Shown here piece after piece: positions 36,787 through 45,082 of a stretch of DNA of 64,000 nucleotides. Within the stretch, counting starts at the first letter, position 1; every line of letters starts with the position of its first letter. The stretch comes from Marmoricola sp. URHB0036 (lineage in GTDB: Bacteria; Actinomycetota; Actinomycetes; Propionibacteriales; Nocardioidaceae). The notes beneath the pieces are model-generated. The model had not been told where the DNA came from, did not search any database, and saw only the letters and a program-made list of their open reading frames with translations. The stretch spans positions 1-64,000 of the forward strand of contig NZ_AUEP01000015.1 of the NCBI RefSeq assembly GCF_000426045.1. Reading direction: 5' to 3'. The position numbers and the translations under genes are program-made.

Positions 36787-36920
36787 GGTGCTCCCTCTGA
36801 GTAGGACTCGAGAGGTCGCCTCCCACGTGAACAACGTCCCCCCGAGCGTGGTGGCACAGTCCTTCCACCCCGGTCGCCGAGCCAAACCTGCGGCCCGGTC
36901 ATTGGCGGAAAGCCGCCGTA

Positions 36921-37643
36921 TCAGGCGATCTCGAGGCAGGCGACGACCGTCGACCAGGCGACCGACCCGGGCTCGATGACCTCCATGTGTCCGGTCGGCA
37001 CCTCGTGCAGCTCGGCCCAGGGGTGCCGGGCGACGAACCCCCGGCTCAGCGAGATCGGCACGGTGTCGTCCCCGATGCCGTGCACGATCGAGACCCTCGC
37101 CGCCGGCTGTCGGTCGAGCAGCGTCATCGGGTCGGCCTCGGCCGGATCGGCGCCCCCCAGGAAGGCCTGCGTCGCGTCGTCGCTGAGGTGCAACCGGATG
37201 GCCTCGCGGAGATCGCACACCGGGGCCAGGGCCACCACCCGGGCGACGGGGAGGTCGTGCGAGGACAGCCACAGGGCGAGGTGACCACCGGCCGAGTGGC
37301 CGATCAGCGACATCGGGCCGGTGGCGATGCCGAGCTCGGCGAGCAGCTCCGGGAGGCGGCGTACGGCGAGGAGGACGTCGTCTCCGGTGACCGGCCAGCC
37401 ACCACCACCCCTGACGCGGCGGTACTCCGGCGTCGCCACCACCGCGCCGAGGTCGGCGATCGCGCGCGCCTGCGTGCGGGTGTGCCGGCGGTCCCACTCC
37501 TGCTTCCAGAACCCCCCGTGCAGCAGTACGACGAGCGGCGTGCCGGGACTCGTCGGGCGCGATCCTTCGGGGAGGTGGAGGTCGACCACCGCGTCCTCGT
37601 GACCGGCGTAGCGCACGGTCGCATCGGGCAGGTCGGGCGGCAT
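36921..37643 (-). CDS. Alpha/beta hydrolase
   Basis: 240 aa from the ATG at 37643, 7 nt after TAGGTT (leaderless). Oxyanion-hole region VVLLHGGFWKQEWDR, nucleophile motif GHSAGG, and the late Asp and His (HGIGDDTVP, TGHMEVIEP) complete the triad. The HGGFW pattern is that of BD-FAE/kynurenine-formamidase-like esterases. Substrate unknown. Divergent from the DUF4177 gene. Confidence 0.85.
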   Translation of the reverse strand: MPPDLPDATVRYAGHEDAVVDLHLPEGSRPTSPGTPLVVLLHGGFWKQEWDRRHTRTQARAIADLGAVVATPEYRRVRGGGGWPVTGDDVLLAVRRLPELLAELGIATGPMSLIGHSAGGHLALWLSSHDLPVARVVALAPVCDLREAIRLHLSDDATQAFLGGADPAEADPMTLLDRQPAARVSIVHGIGDDTVPISLSRGFVARHPWAELHEVPTGHMEVIEPGSVAWSTVVACLEIA

Positions 37644-37650
37644 GGTGGCC

Positions 37651-37672
37651 AACCTAGGACACGCCCTAGTGT
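37651..37672. promoter_or_regulatory. Divergent leaderless promoters
   Basis: Minus strand TAGGTT (37656-37651) lies 7 nt before the hydrolase ATG; plus strand TAGTGT (37667-37672) lies 7 nt before the DUF4177 ATG. The start codons are only 36 bp apart, so the two promoters overlap in their -35 regions. Confidence 0.5.
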
Positions 37673-37679
37673 GAGGCGC

Positions 37680-37835
37680 ATGACCAAGTGGGAATACCTG
37701 ACCGCGCCCGTGCTGGTGCACTCGACCAAGCAGATCCTCGACAACTTCGGGTCCGACGGCTGGGAGCTCGTCCAGATGGTGCCGGGGATGAACCCCGAGA
37801 ACCTCGTCGCCTACTTCAAGCGGCCCCTCGCATGA
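37680..37835 (+). CDS. DUF4177 small protein (Rv3678A-like)
   Basis: 51 aa: KWEYLTAPVLVHSTKQILDNFGSDGWELVQM then FKRPLA, the whole of the DUF4177 family. The ATG follows a -10 box at leaderless distance, and the stop overlaps the next ATG (ATGA). Conserved at this position next to RidA in actinobacteria; function unknown. Confidence 0.88.
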   Translation: MTKWEYLTAPVLVHSTKQILDNFGSDGWELVQMVPGMNPENLVAYFKRPLA

Positions 37836-38290
37836 GCACCCCGGAGGAGCGGCTCGCCGAGCTCGGGCTGAGCGTGCCCGAGGTGGCCAAGCCGGTGGCG
37901 GCGTACATCCCGGCCGTGCGCAGCGGCCACCACGTCTTCACCTCCGGCCAGCTGCCGATGCGCGACGGCCAGCTGATGCTGACCGGCAAGGTCGGCGGCG
38001 AGGTCAGTCAGGAGGAGGCCGTCGAGTGCGCCCGCCAGTGCGGGCTGAACGCCCTCGCGGCCGTCCGGGCCGAGGTCGGCGAGCTGTCCGCGGTCAAGCG
38101 CATCGTCAAGGTGGTCGCGTTCGTCGCGTCGACGCCCGACTTCACCGGGCAGCCGCAGGTCGCGAACGGTGTCTCGGAGCTCCTCGGTGAGGTCTTCGGG
38201 GACGTGGGCCGGCACGCCCGCTCCGCGGTCGGCGTACCGGTGCTGCCCCTCGACGCGCCCGTCGAGGTCGAGCTCATCGTCGAAATCTGA
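37832..38290 (+). CDS. RidA family enamine/imine deaminase (Rv3678c-like)
   Basis: 152 aa. Similar to the longer actinobacterial RidA branch: SGQLPMRDGQLMLTGKVGG, the subunit-interface GDVGRHARSAVGVPVLPLDAPVEVEL. The Arg of ARSAVG is the substrate-carboxylate ligand in the family. It removes reactive enamine intermediates made by PLP enzymes. Overlaps DUF4177 by 4 bp; the Nudix gene starts 5 bp after its stop. Confidence 0.9.
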   Translation: MSTPEERLAELGLSVPEVAKPVAAYIPAVRSGHHVFTSGQLPMRDGQLMLTGKVGGEVSQEEAVECARQCGLNALAAVRAEVGELSAVKRIVKVVAFVASTPDFTGQPQVANGVSELLGEVFGDVGRHARSAVGVPVLPLDAPVEVELIVEI

Positions 38291-38295
38291 GCGGC

Positions 38296-39156
38296 GTGGC
38301 CGGCAACGTCCGCGTCCAGCTGCCGCCCCATCTCGTCGAGCACGCCCGCGCGTTCGCCGACGGCACCCGGGAGCCGGTGGAGCCGCGCAACGCGGCGACC
38401 GTGGTGCTGCTGCGCTCCGGGACGTCGGGACCCGAGGTCTACCTCCTGCGGCGACAGACGTCGATGGCGTTCGCCGGCGGCATGTGCGTCTTCCCCGGCG
38501 GCGGCGTCGACCCGCGCGACTTCGACCACGCCACCGCCTGGGCCGGACCGACCCCCCAGGAGTGGGCGTCGGGTCTCGGCACCGACGAGGCGACCGCTCG
38601 CGCCCTGGTCTGTGCCGCGGTCCGCGAGACCTTCGAGGAGTCCGGCGTGCTGCTGGCCGGCAAGGCCGCCGACACGGTGGTCGCCGACACCACCGGCGAG
38701 GACTGGGAGACCGACCGCGCGGCCCTCGAGGCGCGGGAGCTGTCCTTCACCGACTTCCTCGACCGGCGTGGGCTGGTGCTCCGGACCGACCTGCTGGGCG
38801 TGTGGGCGGGCTGGCTGACCCCGGTCTTCGAGCCGCGCCGCTACCGGACCTGGTTCTTCGTCGCCGACCTGCCCGAGGGCCAGCGCACCCGCGACGTCTC
38901 CACCGAGTCCGACCAGGTGACCTGGCTGCCGGCCAGCAAGGCGGTCGAGGACGTCGAGGACGAACGAATCCTGATGCTGCCGCCGACCTACCTGACCTGC
39001 CTCGAGGTGGGTCAGTACGCCGACCCGGCCGCCGTGCTCGACGCCGCCCGCGACCGCACCGTCGAGATGTACACGCCCCAGGTCGAGGAGAACGAGGACG
39101 GCGGCACCCTCTCGGTGCCCGCGCGGTTTGAGCCGCTGCTGGAGGCTCGCCGATGA
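38296..39156 (+). CDS. Nudix hydrolase with split Nudix box
   Basis: 286 aa, GTG start. The Nudix motif is split: FPGGGVDPRD at about residues 67-76 and RETFEESGVLL near 114-124, with about 40 residues between, as in the NUDT19-type CoA/nucleotide-sugar hydrolases. ATVVLLRSG, YLLRRQTSMAFAGGM and TPVFEPRRYRTWFFVADLP fill the rest. The substrate is probably a CoA derivative. In operon with RidA and the MBL hydrolase (ATGA-type overlap with the latter). Confidence 0.85.
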   Translation: MAGNVRVQLPPHLVEHARAFADGTREPVEPRNAATVVLLRSGTSGPEVYLLRRQTSMAFAGGMCVFPGGGVDPRDFDHATAWAGPTPQEWASGLGTDEATARALVCAAVRETFEESGVLLAGKAADTVVADTTGEDWETDRAALEARELSFTDFLDRRGLVLRTDLLGVWAGWLTPVFEPRRYRTWFFVADLPEGQRTRDVSTESDQVTWLPASKAVEDVEDERILMLPPTYLTCLEVGQYADPAAVLDAARDRTVEMYTPQVEENEDGGTLSVPARFEPLLEARR

Positions 39157-39947
39157 GCTGGACCGGGGGATCCTTCGGTGAACGCGCGCAGTGTGTGCTC
39201 GCCCCGAACGCCAACATGATGACCCTCGACGGCACCAACACCTGGGTCCTGCGGGAGCCGGGTGCGCGACGCTCCGTCGTGATCGACCCGGGCCCGCCCG
39301 ATGAGTCCCACCTCGATGCCGTGGCCGAGCTGGCCGGTGACGTGGGCGTCGTACTCCTGACCCATCACCACCTCGACCACTCCGAGGCCGCCCGGCAGTT
39401 CGCCGAGCGGGTCGGCTGCGGCGTACGCGCGCTGGACCCGGAGTACCGCCTCGGCTCCGAGGGTCTCGGTGGTGGCGACGTCGTCGAGGTCGACGGGCTG
39501 GAGATCCGCGTCGTGTCCACGCCCGGCCACACCGCCGACTCGCTCTCCTTCGTGCTGCCGGCCGAAGGCGCCGTCCTCACCGGCGACACCGTGCTCGGGC
39601 GCGGCACGACCGTCGTCGCGCATCCCGACGGCCAGCTGGGCGCCTACCTCGACTCCCTCGACCGGCTGCACGGCCTGGCCGCGGCCCACGAGATCGGCAC
39701 CATCTGGCCCGGACACGGGCCGGTCATCGACGACGCGCTCGGTGCCCTCGACTACTACATCGCGCACCGCTCCGAACGGCTCCAGCAGGTGGAGTCGGCC
39801 CTGGCCGGCCTCGGTCCCGAGGGACTCACTGCGGAGGAGCTCCCGCGCCGCGTCGTGGAGATCGTCTACGCCGACGTCGACCAGGTGCTGTGGGGTGCGG
39901 CCGAGCTGTCGGTGCGCGCCCAGCTGGCGTACCTCGCCCAGAGATGA
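39153..39947 (+). CDS. MBL-fold metallo-hydrolase (Rv3677c-like)
   Basis: 264 aa. Metal ligands THHHLDHS (HxHxDH), HTADS loop, TGDTVLGRGT, and GHGPVIDDA are all present. Belongs to the LACTB2-like branch with a C-terminal helical domain (ALDYYIAHRSERLQ...). Homologues in mammals are RNA-specific or hydrolase-like; the substrate here is unknown. The stop codon lies in an 11-bp tandem repeat. Confidence 0.88.
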   Translation: MSWTGGSFGERAQCVLAPNANMMTLDGTNTWVLREPGARRSVVIDPGPPDESHLDAVAELAGDVGVVLLTHHHLDHSEAARQFAERVGCGVRALDPEYRLGSEGLGGGDVVEVDGLEIRVVSTPGHTADSLSFVLPAEGAVLTGDTVLGRGTTVVAHPDGQLGAYLDSLDRLHGLAAAHEIGTIWPGHGPVIDDALGALDYYIAHRSERLQQVESALAGLGPEGLTAEELPRRVVEIVYADVDQVLWGAAELSVRAQLAYLAQR

Positions 39948-39972
39948 TCCAGAGATGATCCAGACATGATCC
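39940..39972 (+). repeat. Three 11-bp tandem repeats over the MBL gene stop codon
   Basis: AGAGATGATCC, AGAGATGATCC, AGACATGATCC, in tandem. The TGA stop of the MBL gene is in the first unit and the period is not a multiple of three, so copy number does not change the protein. Confidence 0.7.
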
Positions 39973-40046
39973 AGCGCTGACCGGGGCTGAAACCCGGTCG
40001 GCCGAAACGCTCACGTCGCCCTCGGTCCGGCCGATGGGAGCACTCG

Positions 40047-41156
40047 ATGCTGGAGAAGTGGTTGCTGACCGTCGGTGCGGTCAGCCTGTCGTTCGCGTGG
40101 GGCGCTGGGTTCATGTGGGCCCAGGGCGGGTTCACGCCTACCAGCGACACCTCGTCGGTGGCGCAGCCCGTGAACCCCGAGCTGCCGATGGCGCCGGTCG
40201 GTTACGGCAACGCGACCCCGATGCCATCGCCCTCTCCGGCCCCCATCAGGCTCAAGCCCAAGCCGACGGCCACGCCGAAGCTCGTCCTGCGTCAGCTGCC
40301 CGCCCAGCCGCGCGTCGGCAGCTCGCTCCCGTCCTCGACCGGGCTCGCCGGCACCGGTTCGCCGCCCACGGACACGCCTCCGACGACGACCCCGTCCTCG
40401 GGAGCGGGGACCCAGTTCACGATGGCCACCTTCAACCTGCTGGGCAGCTCGCACACGGCCAAGGGCGGGCACAGTCCCGGCATGGCCTCGGGCGTGGCCC
40501 GGATGCCCGGTGCCCTGCAGATCTTGGCCCAGCACCAGGTCAGCGTGGCCGGACTCCAGGAGTTCCAGCCCGACCAGCGTGCGGCTTTCCAGCGGCAGGC
40601 GACCGGCTGGGCGATGTACCCGGGCCTGTCGATGGGCCGCAAGGCCGGTGAGAACTCGGTCGCCTGGCGCACCGACACCTGGGACCTGGTCAAGACGGGC
40701 CTGGTCGACATCACCTACTTCAACGGCCGGGAGCGGCCGATGCCCTACGTGCTGCTGAAGAACAAGGCGACCGGCGCTCAGGCGTACTTCTCGACCTTCC
40801 ACAACCCGGCCAACATCGGCGGCAACATGCAGCGCTGGCGCGCCGAGGCCACCAGCCGCGAGATCAAGCTGTTCAACGAGCTCGAGGCGACCGGCATCCC
40901 GCAGCTCGTCACCGGCGACATGAACGAGCGTGCGGAGTACTTCTGCCGCGTCACCGCCGGCACCCGTCTCCTCGCTGCTGCCGGCGGTAGCAACGACGGC
41001 AGCTGCCGCCCGCCGAAGCCGATCGGGATCGACTGGATCCTGGGCAGCCCGAGCGTGAAGTTCAGCGACTACACCGTCGACCGCAGCCCGCTCGTGCGTC
41101 GTACGACGGACCACCCGGTCGTGGTCACCCACGTCACCCTGGGCGCCGCCTCGTAG
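40047..41156 (+). CDS. Membrane-anchored endonuclease/exonuclease/phosphatase family protein, copy 1
   Basis: 369 aa. One N-terminal helix (4-27), a Pro/Thr/Ser-rich linker (about 40-120), then an EEP domain: TFNLLGSSH, AGLQEFQPDQ (catalytic Glu), TGDMNERAEYFC and DHPVVVTHV. These supply the metal ligands and the general-acid His. It should act outside the membrane on a phosphodiester or phospholipid. The next gene is a tandem paralogue of the same length. Confidence 0.85.
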   Translation: MLEKWLLTVGAVSLSFAWGAGFMWAQGGFTPTSDTSSVAQPVNPELPMAPVGYGNATPMPSPSPAPIRLKPKPTATPKLVLRQLPAQPRVGSSLPSSTGLAGTGSPPTDTPPTTTPSSGAGTQFTMATFNLLGSSHTAKGGHSPGMASGVARMPGALQILAQHQVSVAGLQEFQPDQRAAFQRQATGWAMYPGLSMGRKAGENSVAWRTDTWDLVKTGLVDITYFNGRERPMPYVLLKNKATGAQAYFSTFHNPANIGGNMQRWRAEATSREIKLFNELEATGIPQLVTGDMNERAEYFCRVTAGTRLLAAAGGSNDGSCRPPKPIGIDWILGSPSVKFSDYTVDRSPLVRRTTDHPVVVTHVTLGAAS

Positions 41157-41207
41157 GAGTCCGCGCCCGCCGTCCGGGGATCGGTCATTTGGTGCACGAC
41201 CTGCTGT

Positions 41208-42317
41208 ATGCCCCGGTATCGTTTTGGGGTGCGGGAGAAGTTGGGTATGGCGGCGTTCGTGCTGCTGCTCGTCGTCGTCTGGGGAGGCGGCTTCCTCTGG
41301 TTCAAGGGGGGCTTGAAGCCCGACTCGGACAAGAAGTCCGACAAGACGGCTCAGGCTGATGCCAAGCCGAGCGAGTCCGCCGCGCCCAGCAGCCCGACCG
41401 CGGTGCCGTCCGCCGAAGCGACGTACGCCGGCAAGGTGTCCGCCCGCGACGAGAAGAAGGCCGTCGACATCAACCCGGCAGCGGTGCGCCCCAAGCCGAT
41501 CGCGCTGCCCCCGGTCGCCAGCTTCAACATGGCGACCTTCAACCTGCTCGGCAGCTCTCACAGCAAGTCGGGCGGTTCGTCGGCCCGGTTCGGCCCCGGC
41601 GTGCAGCGCCTCAACGGCGCCCTGCAGATCCTGGCCCAGCACCAGATCAGCGTGGTCGGCTTCCAGGAGTTCCAGCCCGATCAGCGGGCGGCGTTCCGCA
41701 GCCGGGCCCAGGGCTGGGAGATGTACCCCGGGCTCTCGATGGGTCGTCGCGCCGGTGAGAACTCGGTCGCCTGGCGCTCGGACACCTGGGAGATGGTGCG
41801 TCCCGGCCTGATCCCGATCCCCTACTTCCACGGCCGCATCCGACCGATGCCCTACGTGCTGCTGCGCAACAAGCAGACCGGCGTGCAGGCGTACTTCTCG
41901 ACGTTCCACAACCCGGCCAACATCGGCGGCGACATGCAGCGCTTCCGCACCGAGGCGACCACCCGCGAGATCAAGCTGTTCAACTCCCTGGAGACCCAGC
42001 AGATCCCGCAGTTCGTCACCGGCGACATGAACGAGCGCTCGGAGTACTTCTGCCGCGTCACCGCCGCCACCCCGCTGCTCGCGGCGGCCGGGGGCAGCAA
42101 CTCCGGTGGCTGCGCACCGCCCAAGCCGACCCAGATCGACTGGATCTTCGGCAGCCCGGGCGTGCAGTTCAAGAACTACGTGATCGACCGCGGCCCGCTC
42201 GTGCGTCGTACGACGGACCACCCGGTCGTGGTCACGAGCGTGACCATCGACGCGCTGAAGTTCGCCAAGAGCTACGACCCCACGGCGCCCACAGGCGGAG
42301 CCGCCGTCACGCCGTAG
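41208..42317 (+). CDS. Membrane-anchored endonuclease/exonuclease/phosphatase family protein, copy 2
   Basis: 369 aa, ATG at 41208, 51 bp after copy 1. Same plan (helix 14-30, linker 35-95, EEP domain), with TFNLLGSSHSKSG, VGFQEFQPDQRAAF, TGDMNERSEYFC, QIDWIFGSP, DHPVVVTSV. Most EEP-domain residues match copy 1 whereas the linkers differ (Lys/Asp/Ala-rich here). Gene duplication with divergence of the anchors. Ends 6 bp from the convergent crp stop. Confidence 0.85.
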   Translation: MPRYRFGVREKLGMAAFVLLLVVVWGGGFLWFKGGLKPDSDKKSDKTAQADAKPSESAAPSSPTAVPSAEATYAGKVSARDEKKAVDINPAAVRPKPIALPPVASFNMATFNLLGSSHSKSGGSSARFGPGVQRLNGALQILAQHQISVVGFQEFQPDQRAAFRSRAQGWEMYPGLSMGRRAGENSVAWRSDTWEMVRPGLIPIPYFHGRIRPMPYVLLRNKQTGVQAYFSTFHNPANIGGDMQRFRTEATTREIKLFNSLETQQIPQFVTGDMNERSEYFCRVTAATPLLAAAGGSNSGGCAPPKPTQIDWIFGSPGVQFKNYVIDRGPLVRRTTDHPVVVTSVTIDALKFAKSYDPTAPTGGAAVTP

Positions 42318-42323
42318 GGGGCA

Positions 42324-43001
42324 TCAGCGCGCGCGGCGGCGCAGCCGCTCGACGTCGTGGATGACGACCGAGCGCGGCTCCAGGCGTAGCCAGCCGCGCG
42401 AGGCGAAGTCGGCCAGTGCCTTGTTGACGGTCTCGCGGGAGGCGCCGACCAGCTGGGCGAGCTCCTCCTGGGTGAGGTCGTGGTGGACGTGGACACCGTC
42501 GTCGGCGGTGCGGCCGAAGCGGTCGGCCAGGTCGAGCAGCGCCTTGGCCACGCGCCCGGGGACGTCGGAGAAGACCAGGTCGGCGACGACCTCGTTGGTC
42601 TTGCGCAGGCGGCCGGCCAGCTGCGTCAGCAGGCCGAGCGAGACGCCGGGCCGTCCTTCGAGCCAGCGCAGGAGGTCGTCGTGCGACAGGGACAGGAAGG
42701 TCGTCTCGGTGACGGCCGTGACCGTGGCCGAGCGCGGACCGGGGTCGAACAGCGACAGCTCGCCGAACATCTGGCCGGGACCGAGGATCGCCAGCAGGTT
42801 CTCGCGACCGTCGGAGGAGGTGCGGCCGAGCTTCACCTTGCCGTCGGTGACGATGTAGAGCTTGTCGCCCGGGTCGCCCTCATGGAACAGCACCTCTCCA
42901 CGACGCAAGCGGTTCTCGCTCATCGACGAGCGCAGTGCTGCCGCGGCCTCGTCGTCGAGGGCGCTGAACAGCGGCGCCTGCCGGAGTACGTCGTTCTCCA
43001 C
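42324..43001 (-). CDS. crp: Crp/Fnr family cAMP-responsive regulator
   Basis: 225 aa (M. tuberculosis Crp is 224). GTG start at 43001 with AAAGGGA 9 nt upstream. cAMP-binding beta-barrel (about 1-115: [34 protein letters not shown] with the phosphate-binding GEL and R-S), dimerisation helix, winged HTH ([21 protein letters not shown]). Global activator of carbon and stress genes. Synteny with nth, tlpA and marP supports orthology to Rv3676. Divergent from nth; a possible Crp site lies between. Confidence 0.95.
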   Translation of the reverse strand: MENDVLRQAPLFSALDDEAAAALRSSMSENRLRRGEVLFHEGDPGDKLYIVTDGKVKLGRTSSDGRENLLAILGPGQMFGELSLFDPGPRSATVTAVTETTFLSLSHDDLLRWLEGRPGVSLGLLTQLAGRLRKTNEVVADLVFSDVPGRVAKALLDLADRFGRTADDGVHVHHDLTQEELAQLVGASRETVNKALADFASRGWLRLEPRSVVIHDVERLRRRAR

Positions 43002-43058
43002 GTGATGTCCCTTTCTCGTCGCGCACAACCAGCCCGGCCGAGGTCTGGGGCCGGTAGC

Positions 43059-43074
43059 CGTGTTGCAGGTCACA
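43059..43074. promoter_or_regulatory. Candidate Crp site between crp and nth
   Basis: CGTGT-TGCAGG-TCACA has the right half complete and the left half 3/5 (consensus TGTGAn6TCACA). Located 58 bp upstream of the crp GTG, 107 bp upstream of nth; fits autoregulation. Weak by itself. Confidence 0.35.
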
Positions 43075-43181
43075 GTCTGTCCCATCGTCCCCACAATCGC
43101 CACGCGACCCCGCTCGTCCCACCGCTCGGCACCGCAACCCGAGCGGCCGGGGTGTCCCCACTGCGCCGTACTCTGGTCGGC

Positions 43182-43895
43182 GTGCCAGCCCCTGTCCCCG
43201 CCGCTCCGGACACGTCTCTCGTCCGCCGGGCCCGCAAGGTCAACCGGGTGCTGGCGGAGACCTATCCCGACGCCACCATCGAGCTCGACTTCGACGACCC
43301 GTTCCAGCTGCTGGTGGTCACCGTGCTCAGCGCGCAGACCACCGACCGCCGGGTCAACGCGGTGCGCCCGGTGCTGTTCCAGGCCTACCCGGACGCCCGG
43401 GCCATGGCCTCGGCGCCGCGCGAGGACCTCGAACGCATCATCGGCCCGTTGGGGTTCTTCCGGGCCAAGACCGAGTCGTTGCTGAAGCTCTCCGCGGCGC
43501 TGGTCGCCGACCACAACGGTGAGGTCCCGGCCAGGCTCGACGACCTCGTCAAGCTTCCCGGCGTGGGTCGCAAGACCGGCAACGTGGTGCTCGGCAACGG
43601 CTTCGGTGTCCCGGGGATCACCGTGGACACCCACTTCGGTCGACTGGTCCGGCGGCTCGGCTGGACCGAGGAGACCGACCCGGTGAAGGCCGAGCACGCG
43701 ATCGGGGCGCTGTTCCCCAAGCGCGACTGGACGATGCTGAGTCACCACCTGATCTGGCACGGTCGCCGTGTCTGCCATGCCAAGAAGCCGGCCTGCGGTG
43801 CCTGCACGGTGGCGCGCTGGTGCCCGTCGTACGGCGCCGGCCCGACCGACCCCGAGGAAGCAGCGAAACTGGTGAAGACCCAGGGGCCGGCGTGA
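43182..43895 (+). CDS. nth: Endonuclease III
   Basis: 237 aa, GTG 7 nt after TACTCT (leaderless). HhH motif [12 protein letters not shown] with catalytic Lys131; Asp149 in VDTHFGRL; 4Fe-4S ligands C198-x6-C205-x2-C208-x5-C214. Removes oxidised pyrimidines and cuts the abasic site. First gene of nth-tlpA-nudix-marP, each overlapping or close to the next. Confidence 0.96.
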   Translation: MPAPVPAAPDTSLVRRARKVNRVLAETYPDATIELDFDDPFQLLVVTVLSAQTTDRRVNAVRPVLFQAYPDARAMASAPREDLERIIGPLGFFRAKTESLLKLSAALVADHNGEVPARLDDLVKLPGVGRKTGNVVLGNGFGVPGITVDTHFGRLVRRLGWTEETDPVKAEHAIGALFPKRDWTMLSHHLIWHGRRVCHAKKPACGACTVARWCPSYGAGPTDPEEAAKLVKTQGPA

Positions 43896-44380
43896 AGTGG
43901 CTCGCGGCAGTCGTCGTTGCGCTGCTGCTCGTCACCGGGTGCTCCTCGGAGAAGAAGGACACCACGGTCGGCACCGAGCTGCCCGACGTCACCCTCCAGC
44001 CGCTCAGCGGCGGTCAGGCCGTCGACCTCTCCGGCCTGAAGGGCCCGCTGGTGATCAACCTCTGGGCGAGCTGGTGCGGGCCGTGTCGCGAGGAGCTCCC
44101 GCAGTACCAAGCCTTCTCGAAGAAGTACGCCGGGAAGGTGGACGTGCTCGGCGTCGACTGGCAGGACACCCGCACCTCCCAGGCCCGGGCGCTGATCCGC
44201 TCGACGGGGGTCACCTACCCGCTCGTCACCGATCCGGGCGGGCGACTGCGGGCCCAGGCGCTGCCCAAGGTGATCCTGGTCGACGAGGACGGCAAGGTCG
44301 CTCACCAGGAGTACGCGAGGATCACCTCCGTGAAGATGCTGGAGGACCTGGTGCACCGCTACCTCGAGGTGTCCGGCTGA
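43892..44380 (+). CDS. TlpA-like thioredoxin-fold lipoprotein
   Basis: 162 aa, GTG overlapping the nth stop. Lipobox LLVTGC with Cys17 as the lipid anchor; thioredoxin fold with the redox motif W-C62-G-P-C65 and the cis-Pro at LPKVILVD. It works as a periplasmic-face disulfide reductase or in cytochrome c/DSB-like thiol exchange. Homologue of Rv3673c by place. The MarP disulfide in the same operon could be its substrate (inference). Confidence 0.9.
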   Translation: MKWLAAVVVALLLVTGCSSEKKDTTVGTELPDVTLQPLSGGQAVDLSGLKGPLVINLWASWCGPCREELPQYQAFSKKYAGKVDVLGVDWQDTRTSQARALIRSTGVTYPLVTDPGGRLRAQALPKVILVDEDGKVAHQEYARITSVKMLEDLVHRYLEVSG

Positions 44381-45039
44381 TGGGTCTGCCCGACTGGCTC
44401 GAGCCCATCCGCGAGGGCGCGAGCACCATCACCGCCGAGGACATCAGCCGCTTCGTGCCTCCGCCGGGCTCCGACGCGCGCAAGGGCGCGGTGCTGATGC
44501 TGTTCGGCGAGGGTCCCAACGGTCCCGACCTGCTCCTCACCGAGCGCGCCCACGACATGCGCTCCCACCCCGGTCAGGTGAGCTTCCCCGGCGGCTCGAT
44601 CGACGACACCGACCCGTCACCGGAGGCCGCGGCCCTGCGGGAGGCCGAGGAGGAGACCGGGCTCGATCCGGCCGGCGTCGAGGTCTTCGCCAGCCTGCCC
44701 GAGCTCTGGCTCCCGCCGAGCAACTTCGCCGTCACCGCGGTGCTCGGGTGGTGGCAGGAGCCCTCGCAGGTCGCTGTGGTCGACCCGGCCGAGGTCAACG
44801 CCGTCCTGCGCGTGCCGATCGAGGAGCTGCTCGACCCGCAGCACCGCGTGACCGTCGTACACCCGATCGGCTACAGCAGCCCGGGCTTCCTGATCGGGGA
44901 CGAGAAGGACCTGATCCTGTGGGGGTTCACCGCCGGCCTGATCAACAAGCTGTTCGACCATGTCGGGTGGACCCGGCCGTGGGACGCGTCCGTGGAGCAG
45001 CAATTGCCCGACTACATGTTCGGACTGAGTCAAGATTGA
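44380..45039 (+). CDS. Nudix hydrolase, CoA-pyrophosphatase type (Rv3672c-like)
   Basis: 219 aa; ATG shares one base with the preceding stop. NUDT7/8-NudL signature: SHPGQVSFPGGSID followed by ALREAEEETGLDPAGV, i.e. the CoA-specific LLTxR-like upstream motif and the Nudix box. It would cleave CoA or acyl-CoA to 4'-phosphopantetheine and 3',5'-ADP. Third gene of the nth-marP run. Confidence 0.9.
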   Translation: MGLPDWLEPIREGASTITAEDISRFVPPPGSDARKGAVLMLFGEGPNGPDLLLTERAHDMRSHPGQVSFPGGSIDDTDPSPEAAALREAEEETGLDPAGVEVFASLPELWLPPSNFAVTAVLGWWQEPSQVAVVDPAEVNAVLRVPIEELLDPQHRVTVVHPIGYSSPGFLIGDEKDLILWGFTAGLINKLFDHVGWTRPWDASVEQQLPDYMFGLSQD

Positions 45040-45082
45040 CCTCGTCCCCCTGGCCTGACGGCCGGCCTCCCGAAGGGCCTGC

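Noticed and set aside
39940-39972. Tandem repeats as a possible CRISPR
   Set aside because: Units are 11 bp with no spacers.
40011-42221. 736-codon minus-strand frame across both EEP genes
   Set aside because: It shows a repeated pattern only because it is antisense to a duplicated gene pair; no domain, no ribosome site.
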